Shown piece by piece: positions 50,330 to 63,854 of a stretch of DNA of 64,000 bases. The stretch's first letter is position 1; each line of letters opens with the position of its first letter. Below the pieces are notes generated by a model. It had not been told where the DNA came from, made no database searches, and worked only from the letters and a program-made list of their open reading frames with translations. Origin of the DNA: Polyodon spathula (taxonomy: Eukaryota; Chordata; Actinopteri; Acipenseriformes; Polyodontidae); assembly GCF_017654505.1 (NCBI RefSeq), contig NC_054543.1:20968976-21032975 (forward strand), in the 5' to 3' direction. The position numbers and the translations under genes are program-made.

Positions 50330-50545
50330 CTTTGAGTGTGCGCCAATACTACACTTTATAGTCGCCGAGATCGCTCTGCATACATTCGATTCAAGTTAGA
50401 GTTCTGCGGCTTGGTTTCAGCTGGGATGTGGAAGTGAACATGTGATTCATTCATTCATTCTACATCCACACCACGCTCAAATGCACAGAGCTCACCAGTT
50501 AAAGTGTGCCTCCTCACAGCTTTGAAATACATATGTGAGCCTTGC
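50330..50545. promoter_or_regulatory. candidate non-coding block
   Basis: Repeat-poor stretch with a (TTCA)4 run at about 50446-50460; includes GAACATGTGATTCATTC. Weak call. Confidence 0.2.
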
Positions 50546-50546
50546 A

Positions 50547-50577
<31 letters not shown>

Positions 50578-50590
50578 TAATAAAATAATA

Positions 50591-50619
<29 letters not shown>
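50547..50619. repeat. (TAA)n microsatellite
   Basis: Imperfect, about 22 units with AAAAT interruptions. Confidence 0.95.
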
Positions 50620-50622
<3 letters not shown>

Positions 50623-51249
50623 TTCCATAGATTTTATTATTTACTAAACATAATTAAAGTGTTTGAAATAGGCATTAAACAGTGTGTGCTTCAGGTTAAT
50701 ATAACTTGTGGAAAAGTATACGTAAGTGTGTGTTAAAATCAAATTCAATCGATCAGACTGCTGTGACTAAAACCCGTCCGTCTGGTACACCGTAAGATAC
50801 ACTTTTACTCCCGTGTGATAGCGTCCGATACACATAGGAATACATGTTAATAATAAATAGCTTCTTACAATACAGATGTATATTTAAAGATTATTTGATA
50901 TATTTTACATAGCCTAGTTTTTTCAGTGCATGGCCAAAACTCAATTAGGAACGTTGTGAACACGAGCTGTTAGCTTGTTTACATAATAATTAATGAATTA
51001 ATCTGTAAATATACATCTCTGTTATTTAGGCTACAATATATAACATTTGCATAATGTTATGAAAAATAATCTTTATATATGTAACGGGTTGCTCACGTCA
51101 ATTTCATTAGGCACATTTTATTATCGATGGGTTGTAGCTGATTCGCTGTTTAATTTGTCAATTTTGTTTTAATATTTGTCTTTTTGATTTTACACTATGT
51201 ATAAATCACGTTTATTTTTGCACATTACTTTTGTTACAGACGTTTTGTA

Positions 51250-51620
51250 GATTGCATTGATTGTAATGGCAGTCAGCCCTCCTGTTCCCAACATCCATGA
51301 ATGGGATAATGTGAAGAAGCTGAACATCTGGTATAAAAGCTCCTGATTTCATCTATTCGGGGGGTTGATGTGTCCGCTATGATGGAACCAGGGTTTCTTT
51401 GGACGGGGACTAAACGCGTAGCCAGCGGGAATGAAGGAATTGGCCTCGGACGGCGGTTTGCAAATTAAAAAGAAAAGAGCCGCCGTATTTAAGACTCATT
51501 TCCCTACCTGCGTTTCTGTCTCCCTCTGCTGTGTATGTGTTTTTAAAACAAAAAAGAATCTGCGCCCCTCCCGGGTGGGGCACGGATTCTTTTTTGATCG
51601 GGGTGGGATTAGTTAAGCAG
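51250..51620. promoter_or_regulatory. unique GC-richer block with a central hairpin
   Basis: No protein recognised. Holds GGTATAAAAGCTCC near 51330, a good TATA-like string, and the inverted repeat at 51550-51595. It could be a promoter or an RNA gene, neither proven. Confidence 0.25.
51550..51595. repeat. 46-bp inverted repeat
   Basis: AAAAAAGAATCTGCGCCCC and the complement of CCACGGATTCTTTTTT-type sequence are symmetric around CCCGGG, with about three mismatches in 23 pairs. Confidence 0.85.
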
Positions 51621-52300
51621 AATACCAGAAGTTGGAGTTTGCGCTATTCATTAATTAACAACACCCAGCACTCCTCCAAAACCCCAATGCCTTTTAAAAT
51701 GCTAAAATGTTTTAAAAACACATACAGACTCTGGTGGGGCACTGCTATAGTTAAAACGGTTTAACCGTGACATGCTTACAGACTGGGAAACTATTAATCA
51801 GAAGGCCTTTCCATAAATTGTTGTCTTTCAAATCATACAAGTCATAAAAATATAAGAATCCACCCATTACAAAAAATAATAATAAAAAAAAAAAAGTAGT
51901 ATAGTGCTGTACACTGACACCGATACGCCAGTGTTTTGCAGGACTACTTTTAAGTTGCAGGTACACATTTTGTACTATTAGAACTGATCCATTTGTGAGG
52001 GGGTTGTTTAAAACAAGATGATTTAAGAACAAGAGCAAACGCATTCTAAAAATGGCATCACATATAGGCCTACTGGGTGATTTTTATTTTAGATCCACCC
52101 TTTTGTAATCAGCATGTGTTGTGTATAATGTAAATACTTTCAAATACCACTCTTTCCCATATGTATTTCATATTATAAAATGTGCTTATTGTAAAATGTC
52201 ATATTATAATATGTCTTTCAAAATTGTTGAAAAAATATGCTTTTACTAAGAGTAATGGCAATAATAAAAAACACATTGAAACACTTGAATGTAACTGCTA

Positions 52301-52339
<39 letters not shown>
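52301..52339. repeat. (TTA)n microsatellite
   Basis: Thirteen ATT units. Confidence 0.95.
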
Positions 52340-52470
52340 GATGTATGTCACAAGTCTAAATGACACATTACTGCTGCACACCACGGTAACACATTGTTCT
52401 TTTTCTTTTTGCTAATTTGACCACATATAGGTATACCCCTCACAATAGGGGATAACATCTGCCTGCCCGC

Positions 52471-52490
52471 CCCCCCCCCCCCCCCCCCCC
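52471..52490. repeat. C-homopolymer
   Basis: About 20 C in a row. Confidence 0.9.
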
Positions 52491-52799
52491 ATACTGTACA
52501 CTATCACCCATATGCATGATACCAAACCAACACTGACTGCCTACCACCCCTCTTATTGATCTGCACTGGCTACCTTTTGTCATTGCTTTGATTATGCAGA
52601 GTGCCCTCTCCATTAACTCTTCTCTCTGACTTATACACTGCTCTGCAGTATCAGACATCAGCCCCATGCATTGCAGCCCTGAATTTCACCATATGCAGCT
52701 CTGTTGCTAATGTTTATAGCTCAGATCTCCGGTCCTGTGCGCAGAACCTGACGTCAAGAAGAACTCGATCTGGCCCGTTTCACAACTGCCTCTGAAACT

Positions 52800-52970
52800 G
52801 ATCCCTGAAAGGAGGGACTAGACCCTACACAATTCCCATGGCCTTGCCACAAGGTACAGCGATAAATATACACCGCTAACGAGCAATTACCATATAATCA
52901 CTCTCCAATTAGCTCGCATAATGATGAATTAAATATTACACTCCTGGATCCAGTTTAGCTGTATATTTAC
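52800..52970. promoter_or_regulatory. candidate conserved non-coding block
   Basis: Contains ACGAGCAATTACCATATAAT, CTCCAATTAGCTCGCATAAT and GATGAATTAAATATTAC, with four homeodomain cores within about 60 bases. No ORF or repeat. Inference only. Confidence 0.35.
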
Positions 52971-53206
52971 AAAGGGTGTCCTTTTTGAAAAACATCCAAC
53001 TGTCAAATGAGATAGAGGATTCTCGACCAGGGGCTACTTGTGCATTCTATTGTTATATTGGAAGATTTTTGTATAGGGATAGTGTGGGTTTTTTGTGTTT
53101 TTGTAGTGAGTGTCGCATATTTATAAGCGAATATACAACAGACATTGATAAACTGATAATCAACTATTATACTGAAAGAATTTACAGAATTTCCATGTAG
53201 GCCCAT

Positions 53207-53334
<128 letters not shown>

Positions 53335-53499
53335 CGTGGTCAATTAGATAACTATGTCTACTTGTAGCATGGACTAGACATGTTTTATAAACTGGGCCAT
53401 TTCTGTAAACATGATGAACTGGAAGATACATAATAGTAGCAGTTGTAGTTGTCATTATTATTACACATACCAAAACTTTAACAAAGCGCCATAGAATAA

Positions 53500-55789
53500 T
53501 TTATTTGTATTTTGATGTATTTTAATATTACTAGCCCGCATTTGTAGCTGTTAACGGTGCAAGTATTTGGGATTTATTTATTTATTTACGTGTCTTGTTT
53601 ATATGGCACTTGCACCTTGTATATTTAGTTAGTCTTCATACTTTCCCCACTGGCTTATTATATAGAAATATATATATTTTTTTGTGACATTTTCACGAAA
53701 ACGTTAGCAAGTAGTTTTTAATAACTTTTATTTTAATCACAGTGTATATCTGAACTGTACTGTTCTATGGGTGCACATTAGGTAAAAATCATTGTTTTAA
53801 ATTATATAAACCGCACTCAAGACTGCTGATAGTTTTTGAAAGGGGTGTTTTTTTTCTTTCACTGGTGTGGCTGAAACCTCGGGTTGTATCGTTTGCGATG
53901 TTAGGAAGAGCTGTGAGTTATTATTTATTTATTAGCAGCGGCCCTTACCCAGGTCGACGGCTGTAAGTGTTCCGCCTACAGATTTTAGACGTAGTGACCA
54001 TGCAGTATGTACAGAATATGTATCCATCACACAGTTGGGGAATAATGTTATTGTGTCAACGTACTGGAATACACTGCTGCTTCTTTTTTTTTTTTTTTTT
54101 TTTTGCAAGTGTTAAGTATTACGTTCTAGTACTTGCTGCAGTGACTTTTCTAATCATGCAACAATGGCAACATAGTTCTGCTAATGAGATGGGTGTGGCT
54201 TAGCTGTGTTTTTTTCTCGTGACTCGTGTAGGTAGGAAACTGGGTTCTGCTTCAAACACCGGCTGTTAATTGCCTAAGTCGTCTAATGATTTGGTCCAGT
54301 ACAAAAATCATTAAAACAATGTAGGCCAAACACTGGAGCTTGACTATAAACAACCAAACATAAAACCCGAAATATGATGTAATGCATTTCACACTTGTTC
54401 CCCATAGCTTGTCTTTTAAATAACCTATATGATATGCATGACATGTCACCCAATAATAAATCACTACGTATCCGCATTATCGCTGTACAATAATTCTAAA
54501 CTCAAGAAACTTGGTATCTGAGCTCAGAGTTGTTAGGGATGACATACATGGTCGGAAATGACTTTGTTTAATCCAATGCTTGCAAACCTCTAAACCCGGG
54601 CAAAGGCGGGCGGAAATTAGCAGCCAACTTTCAGTGTGCAGAGAAGAGTTACTTAGAGAGTGTTCCTTAATCCTGTTGCTTATATTGCCAAAACTAACGG
54701 GGTTTGGAGTTTTTTGACCAAAGAAAAATATGTGATGTTTATGAAATATGGTGTATTCCATATCAAGACATAGACACACTAGCTCATCGTGGTATTCGAT
54801 CAGAGTAGCAGGAGGGCAATACGTGACTATTTCATTAACCATTATTTTAATGGATAAATAGGCTACATACGCAGTGTTGCATTTACTAATACGGTGTTTT
54901 GGGCGAAGAGACTTTGTAGAATGTTACTGCAAAGCAGCCTACTATTATATGCTTGTAAGTATTTCATTGCATTTCAATAAAATGAACACAGTATTGCAAT
55001 TAAGACAATGTTGGTTGGAAGAAATGTAACAATAAATCACTGCAGCAATACAGAAATAACACGAGCTGTACTAAGATATTTCTGCAATGATCGCAAAAGC
55101 CTGTTTTGACAATGTAATATTTACTGGAGCATGCAATATCAGCATTTAATGAATTTCACAGTGCATACAAAATCGCTGCGTCCAAACTACGTTATTCATA
55201 CCCCGTACATACCCTACTTGTAAGGGGTTTCTTACATCCCACCCTTGTAATCAGAAGCCATTGTTCAGCCATGTAAACCGGTGGAGTCATATTTATAACC
55301 CCATTTTTAATATTATTTTTTTACACAGGGTTGGTTTTGTGAGGTGAAGAATATTTTGAAGAGGCTGAATTAAAAAACATTACGCATTTTAATTATCCGC
55401 GGCAGCCTTTGCTACCAGCTATTTAGTTTGAAATGCCTTGCACGGCTTTCATGTTGTGTTGTTAGACTGCAAGTATATCAATATTTTTACAAATCTGTCA
55501 TAATTTCCAAATTGAAGAGTGCATCTTTTCAACGGCTTATTGTCTGACAAAATCGCTAAAAACACTGTAGGTTATCTTTATCAAAGATATTATTAAAAAT
55601 AGGCAATGCGACATTAACTATATAACAAGAAAAAATAATAAAAAAAGCGCAATACTTAAAAGTTGTTTTTATCGCATGCCTTCAGCACCCGAGTTGTGTT
55701 GCTCATATAGGCCTACTGTACTTTGGCAGAAGCTATTTGACTGCTTTGCCACTTTACGTGTTATTTGGTAAATTACTGTAATTATGTAT
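53500..55789. other. no gene recognised
   Basis: AT-rich intergenic DNA; one T21 run at 54084-54104. The few ORFs lack codon bias or family motifs. Confidence 0.5.

Positions 55790-55869
<80 letters not shown>
55790..55869. repeat. A-homopolymer of about 80 bases
   Basis: An uninterrupted A run much longer than others in the window. No retroposon body is recognisable on its 5' side, so it may be a simple tract or an assembly-inflated one. Confidence 0.95.
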
Positions 55870-55872
<3 letters not shown>

Positions 55873-56721
55873 TAATAGGCTAATGTAAAGCAGATCAACT
55901 AAAAAAGAGCTCTCATTTCTGATCAAATTAGAATGTTTATTGAGATGTTCCTCGTGATACTTGACGGCTGCGGGGACGTCGATTGCAAGATGAGCTGGTG
56001 CCGTCCATTGAGTTTGGCATTCGTTGATTAAAGAAAAAAAAACTTTGTTTTTTCACGTTAATTGTAGCACAGCGAAATGAACTAGAGTGATTAGAGAAAC
56101 GCAAACAAACAAAGCAATGTCCACATTCAACAAATTAAACCACTGTTGTAAACTTTGAAAAAAAAAAAAAAAAAAAAAGATAAATAAGAAATTGCCGTGC
56201 ATGATGCTTAACAAGTTGTACCCAATTGAAACTCGTTTTTCCCCCAGGGGTTTACACTGATACAGAGTGCAAAATGGGACGTATTTAAGCAAAGAAACAA
56301 ACAAACACGACTTGGATCTTTCTGTTGTATGACAACACCACACACAACTCTGTAGGCCTGCATTTCACGCTAACTTTCACAAAACTATACTTGAATGTGG
56401 TTATGAACACACAGGACCCAATTCGCTATAGCACCAAGTATTATTTTACAAATCTACTACTAATACAGTTAACTACAACCAATAGCCTACTGTAATACAA
56501 ATCAATTATATAATAATGTAGTAATATAATAATATAAAAATATAATAACGCTGTAAAATATGTCACTTGAATTCGCAAACGGGTTTATTTAATACACATT
56601 TTGCACCAAAATACATGAGGACAAGCAGCACTAGGGTAAGTGCTTGGTAAATTCACATGGCAACGGCATGGGTGCTTACTATTCTCTCATCACACTAAAC
56701 AGAGAAACTATAAACAGTAGG

Positions 56722-56723
<2 letters not shown>

Positions 56724-56758
<35 letters not shown>

Positions 56759-56802
56759 GTAGGAGGAGGAGGAGGAGGAGGAGGAGGAGGAGGAGGAGGA
56801 GT
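56724..56802. repeat. (TTA)n-(AGG)n compound microsatellite
   Basis: About 11 TTA units followed by about 14 AGG units. Confidence 0.95.
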
Positions 56803-57018
56803 TGTAGTAGTAGCGGTAGTATTTTATCAAAGAATTGGATTGTTACATAAATATAAGACACACATTTTTTACTTTTTTGTTTTTTTAGAATGTTTAAAAG
56901 TATAGGGAAGTCTAAAAGATAACATTAACATGTTAAAAGCCTGTCCAATAATTGGCCCTCGTAAATGGTTAAAAAGCACTGACCCTATGGTATAAAACTA
57001 CTCACAAGCTGAAAATGC

Positions 57019-57020
<2 letters not shown>

Positions 57021-57064
<44 letters not shown>
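57021..57064. repeat. T-homopolymer
   Basis: About 44 T in a row. Confidence 0.95.
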
Positions 57065-57066
<2 letters not shown>

Positions 57067-57489
57067 AGTCAATTTCTTATAAACTGTAACAGACTACATT
57101 TGGCACAGGTAACATAGACGTTCTTGCGCTGTGCGAGTTGCTTGACAGCTCGAATTAACCTATAGTGCTGGGCGGAGAGAGGAAGACTTCTTTCCAGAAA
57201 GCAACCCTGCCTCAAGCACAACACAAGGTAGAATAATAAAATACGTATTTCTTCAAAAAAAGATTTATAGCTCATTAAGATCCTTATCTGCAAGACAGAG
57301 ATTTCTTGTCTCTACATTTTTTTGAAGCACACCTTCAGACGTTGACGATTTGTTTTCACATCAACAGGTATATTTTATAATGGGGGTTTAAGAACCACGA
57401 GTCATACATCTGATGGAATCTCTAAATATTCTGGCTCAGTAGCACATGCTTATTTACGAGCATAAACACCCCAGTATCGTAAATAACAC

Positions 57490-57600
57490 TATAAACTAGT
57501 AAACTGGTGATTTTATATAATTATATTATGTAAACTAGAAGACCAATTATATTATATAATTATATTAGCCTATATAAACTAGTAGACCAATTATATTTTG
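57490..57600. repeat. short tandem duplication (about 50-bp unit)
   Basis: TAAACTAGTAGACCAATTAT and its variants occur near 57494, 57531 and 57574 with ATATAATTATATTA between them, about two and a half copies. Confidence 0.7.
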
Positions 57601-57919
57601 ACACTATACATTGCCTAAGCTCACAATTAAAAAAAAAAAAAAAAAAAAAAATATTAAAAAAAACAGTAATAACATTACATGTTTTTATCATAATCGCCAG
57701 TAGAAGTGCCGGTTTAAAAATCTTTAACGAGCGAATAGCTAAGGTGGAGTGATCTTTTTTAATAATGACATGATAATATGCGGAAAAGCAAATGAAATAA
57801 GAAATGTGTCTCCTATTTTGACCAGTAGTGAATATATTACTGTAAAAAAAACAGAAAAGTAGACTGTTCCTGGAACACATTGGCTTCGTTATAGTCTTTC
57901 TGTTAATACAACACTTGAT

Positions 57920-58130
57920 CTAAGGCTAACCACAGAAATACTGTGATATAATACACATAGCTTGCCAGCGAACACTGTATAACCTCGTTCATGTAAGCTA
58001 TTCCCTTTGCAGCATCTGTATTACATTAGGTTGGCTTTGTTGCCACGGTAAATGCTTTGCATATTAATGAAGCTGCCAAAATCTAAAAACATGTCTTTCA
58101 GTGCGTAATTTATATCCCTTGTAAAAAAGC
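57920..58130. promoter_or_regulatory. candidate conserved non-coding block
   Basis: Repeat-free, with TGCTTTGCATATTAATGAAG (octamer-like ATTTGCAT-type and TAATGA cores). Inference only. Confidence 0.3.
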
Positions 58131-58490
58131 AATCCATATACCTAAAATACTGACTACGAAAGAATTTCACAACGTTTTTCCGTGGTGGTCAGATTGCAAA
58201 GGTGTTTATTGCAGGATATCCAGACATATGAAAACATGCTTCCACAAAGCGCATTGAGTGTCTAGGCTTGCTTGAACCCCTTCTTCTGGGGCCAGTAGGG
58301 TTTTCTTTTTCTCTATATAACCGCCTTAATGAATGAAACCTCGGTTATGATTCTTACAGCAACACGGTATCACAGTAGCTTTTAATGTGTTTCATTTCAG
58401 CTTGACAAGAGAAAACGTCTGAAAGCGGAATATACCAAAAAAGTAACAAAACCAGTAAGAAATAACTCATTCATTACATAATAAGACATT

Positions 58491-58497
58491 GTTGTTG

Positions 58498-58559
<62 letters not shown>

Positions 58560-58560
58560 G
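58491..58560. repeat. (TTG)4-(TTA)n microsatellite
   Basis: Four TTG then about 19 TTA units. Confidence 0.95.
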
Positions 58561-60295
58561 CTTATAGTTGCAGTAATCCCATGGAGTAAGAACATAGTCC
58601 AATATACAGTATCAGATTTGAGAGTCCACTGGTGGCATTTAAAAGGTGTAAAAGAACACAGAAACAGTATATAATACATAGGTACCGTATTACTTCAACT
58701 GGCGCCGCTGCGCTTATTTTAAATTGATCAAGATGACTGCGGAGCTTAAAAGAGGGCGGCCGTTATACAAGGGCGACCTTTATTAATAACACTACGATTT
58801 TCAAACGCTGCAATATTTTATTACGTGATTTATGAATTTTAGAAGTAACGCGGTTGCTTATTTTCTATAATATGGTAGCCAACCCATCTGTAGCAGCGCG
58901 TGTGGCTAACGTAGTCTGACTACAGTACATTTATCGGTGACAGTTACCGAGAGCGTAGGAGTTGGAAGGTCAGAAGAGTACTGTAGCAGCGAATCAGGAG
59001 TGTGTATTGGTTGTTAAGGGGCGGGACAATGCTGGTGTGGCAGTTAAATCCAACAGTGTGGCGTAGATGTTTTTTTTTGCACCAAAAATTACCTCAGAAT
59101 ATGAACTTGATTTCTGTAAAAAAAAAAAAAAACCCTCAATATATCCTACTCGTTATTTTTTTCTCACTGTAACTTGCTTGTTTGTAATTTCTCTTCAAGA
59201 AAAACTGAAACTAAATCTTTTCATAGGTAGTAAACACATTGTTTTTATTTGTACGGGATTGTGTACTGGAATTACAACTGGATTAAAAACATAACAAAAG
59301 AACATGTAAGAACTCCAGAAGGACTTCTGTTCTGTACGTATTTTATCTTGGATTTTCATTCAGAATTGTACTACCATAAAATAAAATGTGCTTATTGTGT
59401 GTGTGTACATTAGTTTGTAATTTACGTGCTAGATTGAGGCTCCCGCCTCTTCGGGGGCGTTACATGCACATTGTCAACGTTGCGCGCTTATTTGCTCACT
59501 TTGTGTTTTTTTTTTAAGTCGGGTGGTCAAATTAAATTTTAGATTTCAACAACAAACGAAAAAAATCGGTTATTAGTATCAATTTTTACTTAACATAAAC
59601 ATATTTAAAATTAAAATAGAAAAAAAAAATGATTTAAACGTGTAAAAATGCTTTTTGCGCACCAAATCCTGCAACAGTTTCTTTTTCCGGGTGGCCATCT
59701 TGGATTTAAGTGTAGCACTCTACTGACTAGATTAACGAACTAAAAAATAAATAAATAAAATTTTCAAAGAAAAGGTTTCCTCCAAACTTGGCTGTGTTTT
59801 TAAACTGAAAGTCAGTTGTTCTTTTAATGCAACAGCCTGCCCCTAAATACGCCTCTCTTCCCTCCGTCAGGATTGTCCGGAAGGTGTGGCACACACGTCA
59901 CCGTGCAATAAAATGGAGAGGGGTCATTTTTATAATTGTTTATAATTGATCGAAACATAACATATTATAGCATGTTTAAATGCATTTTTATTTGTCTGTT
60001 AAGAAATTATAACTATTCCAGTTTTGCAATATGTGTTACAGTGTTTGTTTAAGGGTCAGAATTCACCGTAAAAATATTTTACGTGTTAAGAATTTGTAAA
60101 GAACGTGACTGGCTAAGTGCAAAGAGTAGTTTAAAACAACGATGGTTAAATAAAAGTATTTAATTAATATGCAATTGGCCATTTGCTGAGGCTTAGTTAC
60201 ATGTTAAAACTACCAAGTCTAAAAATAAATGTTCAACATGCATAGGAAATATGAGCTCAAATGGCAGTCTAATGACACGTACACACGCTTCAAAT

Positions 60296-60453
<158 letters not shown>

Positions 60454-60550
60454 GTGTGTATGTATTTGCCATTGCTAGACAAAATGATAGACCCCTGAAA
60501 TGTGTTTTGTGACATTTTAAATCGTAACTTAATCCTTAATATATATTTCT

Positions 60551-60588
60551 CGTAGTGATGTGTTTTTTTAAGATCACTACGAGAAAGT
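60551..60588. repeat. small hairpin
   Basis: CTCGTAGTGATGTG and its partner AAGATCACTACGAG flank a T run, giving 9-11 bp arms. Confidence 0.6.
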
Positions 60589-61097
60589 ACTACAAGCAAA
60601 AATAAATTACATTGCATATGCTATGTCTTCTTCAATTACTGTACTTTACTTCAGTGTGTTTTAAATTTTAATTTAATATTTCATTTTATACCAGCTTAAA
60701 TGTGCTTTAGACAATGATTTTTTTTCCGAAATTGCAGTTTTAAAAGGGGAATAAAACAAAACCGTCAATGTACGAGTATTGTGATTGTTATTTATGTTTA
60801 CCAGAGTATACTTCTACAAAATACAGAAAGATCGTGCTTCACTGTTTTGCATTTAATTATACAACGAGTTGAAAACTGCAAAGTCCATGAGTACCGCAGA
60901 GCACTCTGAGCCGAGTTCTCCATAGAGGAAAAATGATCAGACGCCTGCTTCGCCCACCCAGAAAAAATACCTTAATGTTTCTTCATGATAGCGGCGTTTA
61001 TTCAAGGGCGGCCTCTATTACAAAGCTGATATATGACTGCGGCGTCAATACGAGGGCGTCTTTAATTCGAGGGCGGCGCCAAATTGAAGTAATACGG

Positions 61098-62310
61098 TAT
61101 ATGCTATATGCTGCTGTTCATATGGAACAATTTTCTATAAATCAGCACCCAAATGATATTTGCTCAACTGAGTTTTAGTGTATCTTTGAAATGTGTGTTT
61201 GAGCAGCAAGGCCTGTTATTACCTGAAACTTGATTTTGGGGTCCTGTTTCAATCTTTTCCTAGATTTAATAAGTTATATACACATTTCAGAACAGTCACA
61301 GAATGTTTACCTCTAGCTGGTCTTTCCCCAAAACAAGAGGAAGCATAACAATATAGCAGGGTAGTGTGAAGTCTGGTACATCCAAACAACAACAGACAGA
61401 ACTGGAGCTGGATTGGAAATGTTATACATTAAAAAAGAAAGAAAGAAACTGCTATAGTATTGACAACTATCCTGTTGTAAATATTTAGCTTTGTAATTAG
61501 CTTTGAAAATATAGTTTATGTATTAGTTATACACAGGCTCACACAGGATGGTCTGTGATACGATAACAATGCACCCTCTATTTAAAATTTGCTTTAAAAT
61601 AAATTCATAAAATCAAATAAAATAATATTGCTAAAATAGTAATAATAGTAATAAAATGTTGAGTGTAAATACACGTCGCCCCCCAGAGATCTGAAGGGCT
61701 CCAAGGTCTATCCTGCTCATTTGATTTCAGAATACACATGTTCCACATACTAAGAAAAGCAATAAGCTGACTTGTTCCTTGTTGATCTCTGTGTACTTTG
61801 CACTCTATAAATTACACTGGAGTGAAATAAGGGTCACAAAGATGCTTTAATTCAACGTAACACATGGTAATCATTGAAAAACACTAACTCTTCCCTTCTG
61901 TCCCGCAAGGATTTCTTTTTTCATTGCTTCTAATTTAGATTAAGTCCACATTCAATCATTAGTCACATGCTCAATTATAGCATTTTGTATTCTGCGTGGA
62001 TTTTGAAATGTCTAATGCTTAATGCTGAGTGTATGAGCAGATGGACTTTGTGAAATCAAGGAGGTGAGGGCTAAGTGGCACTTCAGAAATCTCATAAATT
62101 ATTCATTTTTTTCGGTAAAAGTTCATATCTATTTATTTTAATTTATTTTAGGTAAAATATTAACTGCAGGTCATGTGGGCTATACAAGTATTTCCATCAC
62201 AGATTTCAAAAAGCAAACCACACACGAGGAACAAAGAGCCCCTTAATGAATTTCTAAATAGTTCTTAGATTTGTACTGAACTGCAAAAGTTGACTTTAAA
62301 CTGAAACCTA
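61098..62310. other. no gene recognised; possible regulatory DNA at 61900-62280
   Basis: 61100-61900 is AT-rich without features. 61900-62280 is repeat-poor with TTCAATCATTAGTCACATGC and AAATCTCATAAATTATTCAT, which look like developmental non-coding sequence. Not testable here. Confidence 0.35.
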
Positions 62311-63852
62311 CACTATCGGTCAAAAGTTTTAGAACACCTCAATTTTTCCAGTTTTTATTGAAATTTGTGCAGTTTAATGTCTCAATGTAGTCTGAAATTA
62401 AAGCATAGAACACATAAACAATTGTCATGGAATCGTTTTGTTTAACAAAATTTAATCTACATTTTTGACTCATCAAAGTAGCCACCTTTTGCAGATATAA
62501 CAGCCGAACACATTTGTGGCATTCTTTCTACAATGTAAATCAAATATTGTTCGGCAAGTTCTTCTCAACACTGTTGCAGAAGTTCCCACAAATGTGTTGC
62601 ACTTGTGGGTTGCTTTGCTTTCACCCTTCTGTCTAGTTCATCCCAAACCAGCTTGATGGGGTTTAAGTCTGGAGACTATGCTGGCCATTTCATGATTTGA
62701 AGCCTACCGTCTTGTTCTTCTAAGGTAGTTCTGACATAGCCTGGAGGTATGTTTTGGGTCATTATCTTGTTGTAGGATGAACCCCTGACCAACTAGGCAT
62801 ATACCAGAGGGTATTGCATGGCCATGCAAAATGCTGTGGTAGCCGATTTGATTCAGGGTGCCACTCTGTGCAAGTCGAGCCCCAGATCATCACGCTTCCT
62901 CCTCAATGTTTGACAGTTGGTGTCACACACCAAGGAACCATCCTTTCGCTTACTCGACGGTGTACAAAAACCCTGCATGATGAACCAAAGATTTCAAATT
63001 TTGATTCATCGGTCCATAAGACCTTCTTCCAGTCTTCAGTAGTCCACTGACAGTGCTTCATGGCCCAGGCAAGCCTCTTTTTCTTATTTTGCCATCTTAG
63101 CAATGGCTTTCTTACTGCACCTCGACCTGTCAAACCTGCAGCTTGAAGTCTTCTCTTCACAGTTGAAACTGAGACTTGCTTACTTCGACGCCGCCTATCA
63201 CCCAAGCTGTTGACTCTTAGAAACTTGTTTTCTGATTCTGTTGTGGTTTTGGATCTGCCAGACCTCTTCCTGTCAGAGTTTACTCCAGTTTCCAAGTGCC
63301 TTTTGATGGTGTAGGAAACTGTACTCACTGATACCTTGGCTTTCTTTGCAATTTCTCTAAAGGAAAGACCTACACTTTTAAGGGTTATAATGATCTGTCT
63401 GTCTTCCTTTGTTAATTGCCTTTTTCTTGCCATTATGATAGCAATATAGTACTTCCTGCAGTACAATACTGTCCAAATAATGCTTAAGAGGGTGTAGTAA
63501 CACAGTCTGTTCCAACACTGCTTTTATACAGACAGAGGGTTTGTAAGTAATCAACAAAAGTTGGGACACCTGTAGGAATTGTTAGCATCAACTTTCAAGG
63601 CTTAATTTACTTCCATTTCTGCAAAACAGCTGTAAGTTGTTAACCCATTACTTGTTCCCTGAAAAAGGCCTTTTTGTATAACTCTGAAATGTACATTATT
63701 TTTCAGTTTTTGGTAACCTAAACTTTTTTTTAACCTCTGGCAGTTTACCACTTACCTTTGTACCATTTCAGGTTATTCACTGGACTTGAACTGCTTAAAT
63801 TTCAATAAAAACTGGAAAAATGGAGGTGTTCTAAAACTTTTGACTGGTAGTG
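62311..63852 (-). mobile_element. Tc1-like transposon (1542 bp, both ends intact)
   Basis: Flanking TA at 62309-62310 and 63853-63854. Inverted ends are CACTATCGGTCAAAAGTTTT and the complement of AAAACTTTTGACTGGTAGTG, followed on both sides by AGAACACCTC. Subterminal complementarity continues through TTTTTCCAGTTTTTATTGAA. The transposase pseudogene lies on the - strand. Confidence 0.93.
62480..63433 (-). pseudogene. Tc1-like transposase (one long open part, then broken)
   Basis: The ATG at 63433 (MARKRQLTKEDRQ) is chosen because it matches family starts; an upstream ATG in frame at 63466 lies in non-coding end sequence. Open to 62903: helix-turn-helix LSFREIAKKAKVSVSTVSYT, KRSGR linker, VKRRLQAAGL, and VLWTDESKFEIFG with the first catalytic Asp kept. 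It stops where KHGGG is expected (TGA in place of GGA). Beyond, frames are scattered down to about 62480 and the second Asp/Glu region is damaged. Confidence 0.9.
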
Positions 63853-63854
63853 TA

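Noticed and set aside
54477..54842. 121-residue - strand ORF in the emx2 downstream flank
   Set aside because: No domain, no splice context, no neighbours; consistent with chance in unique DNA.
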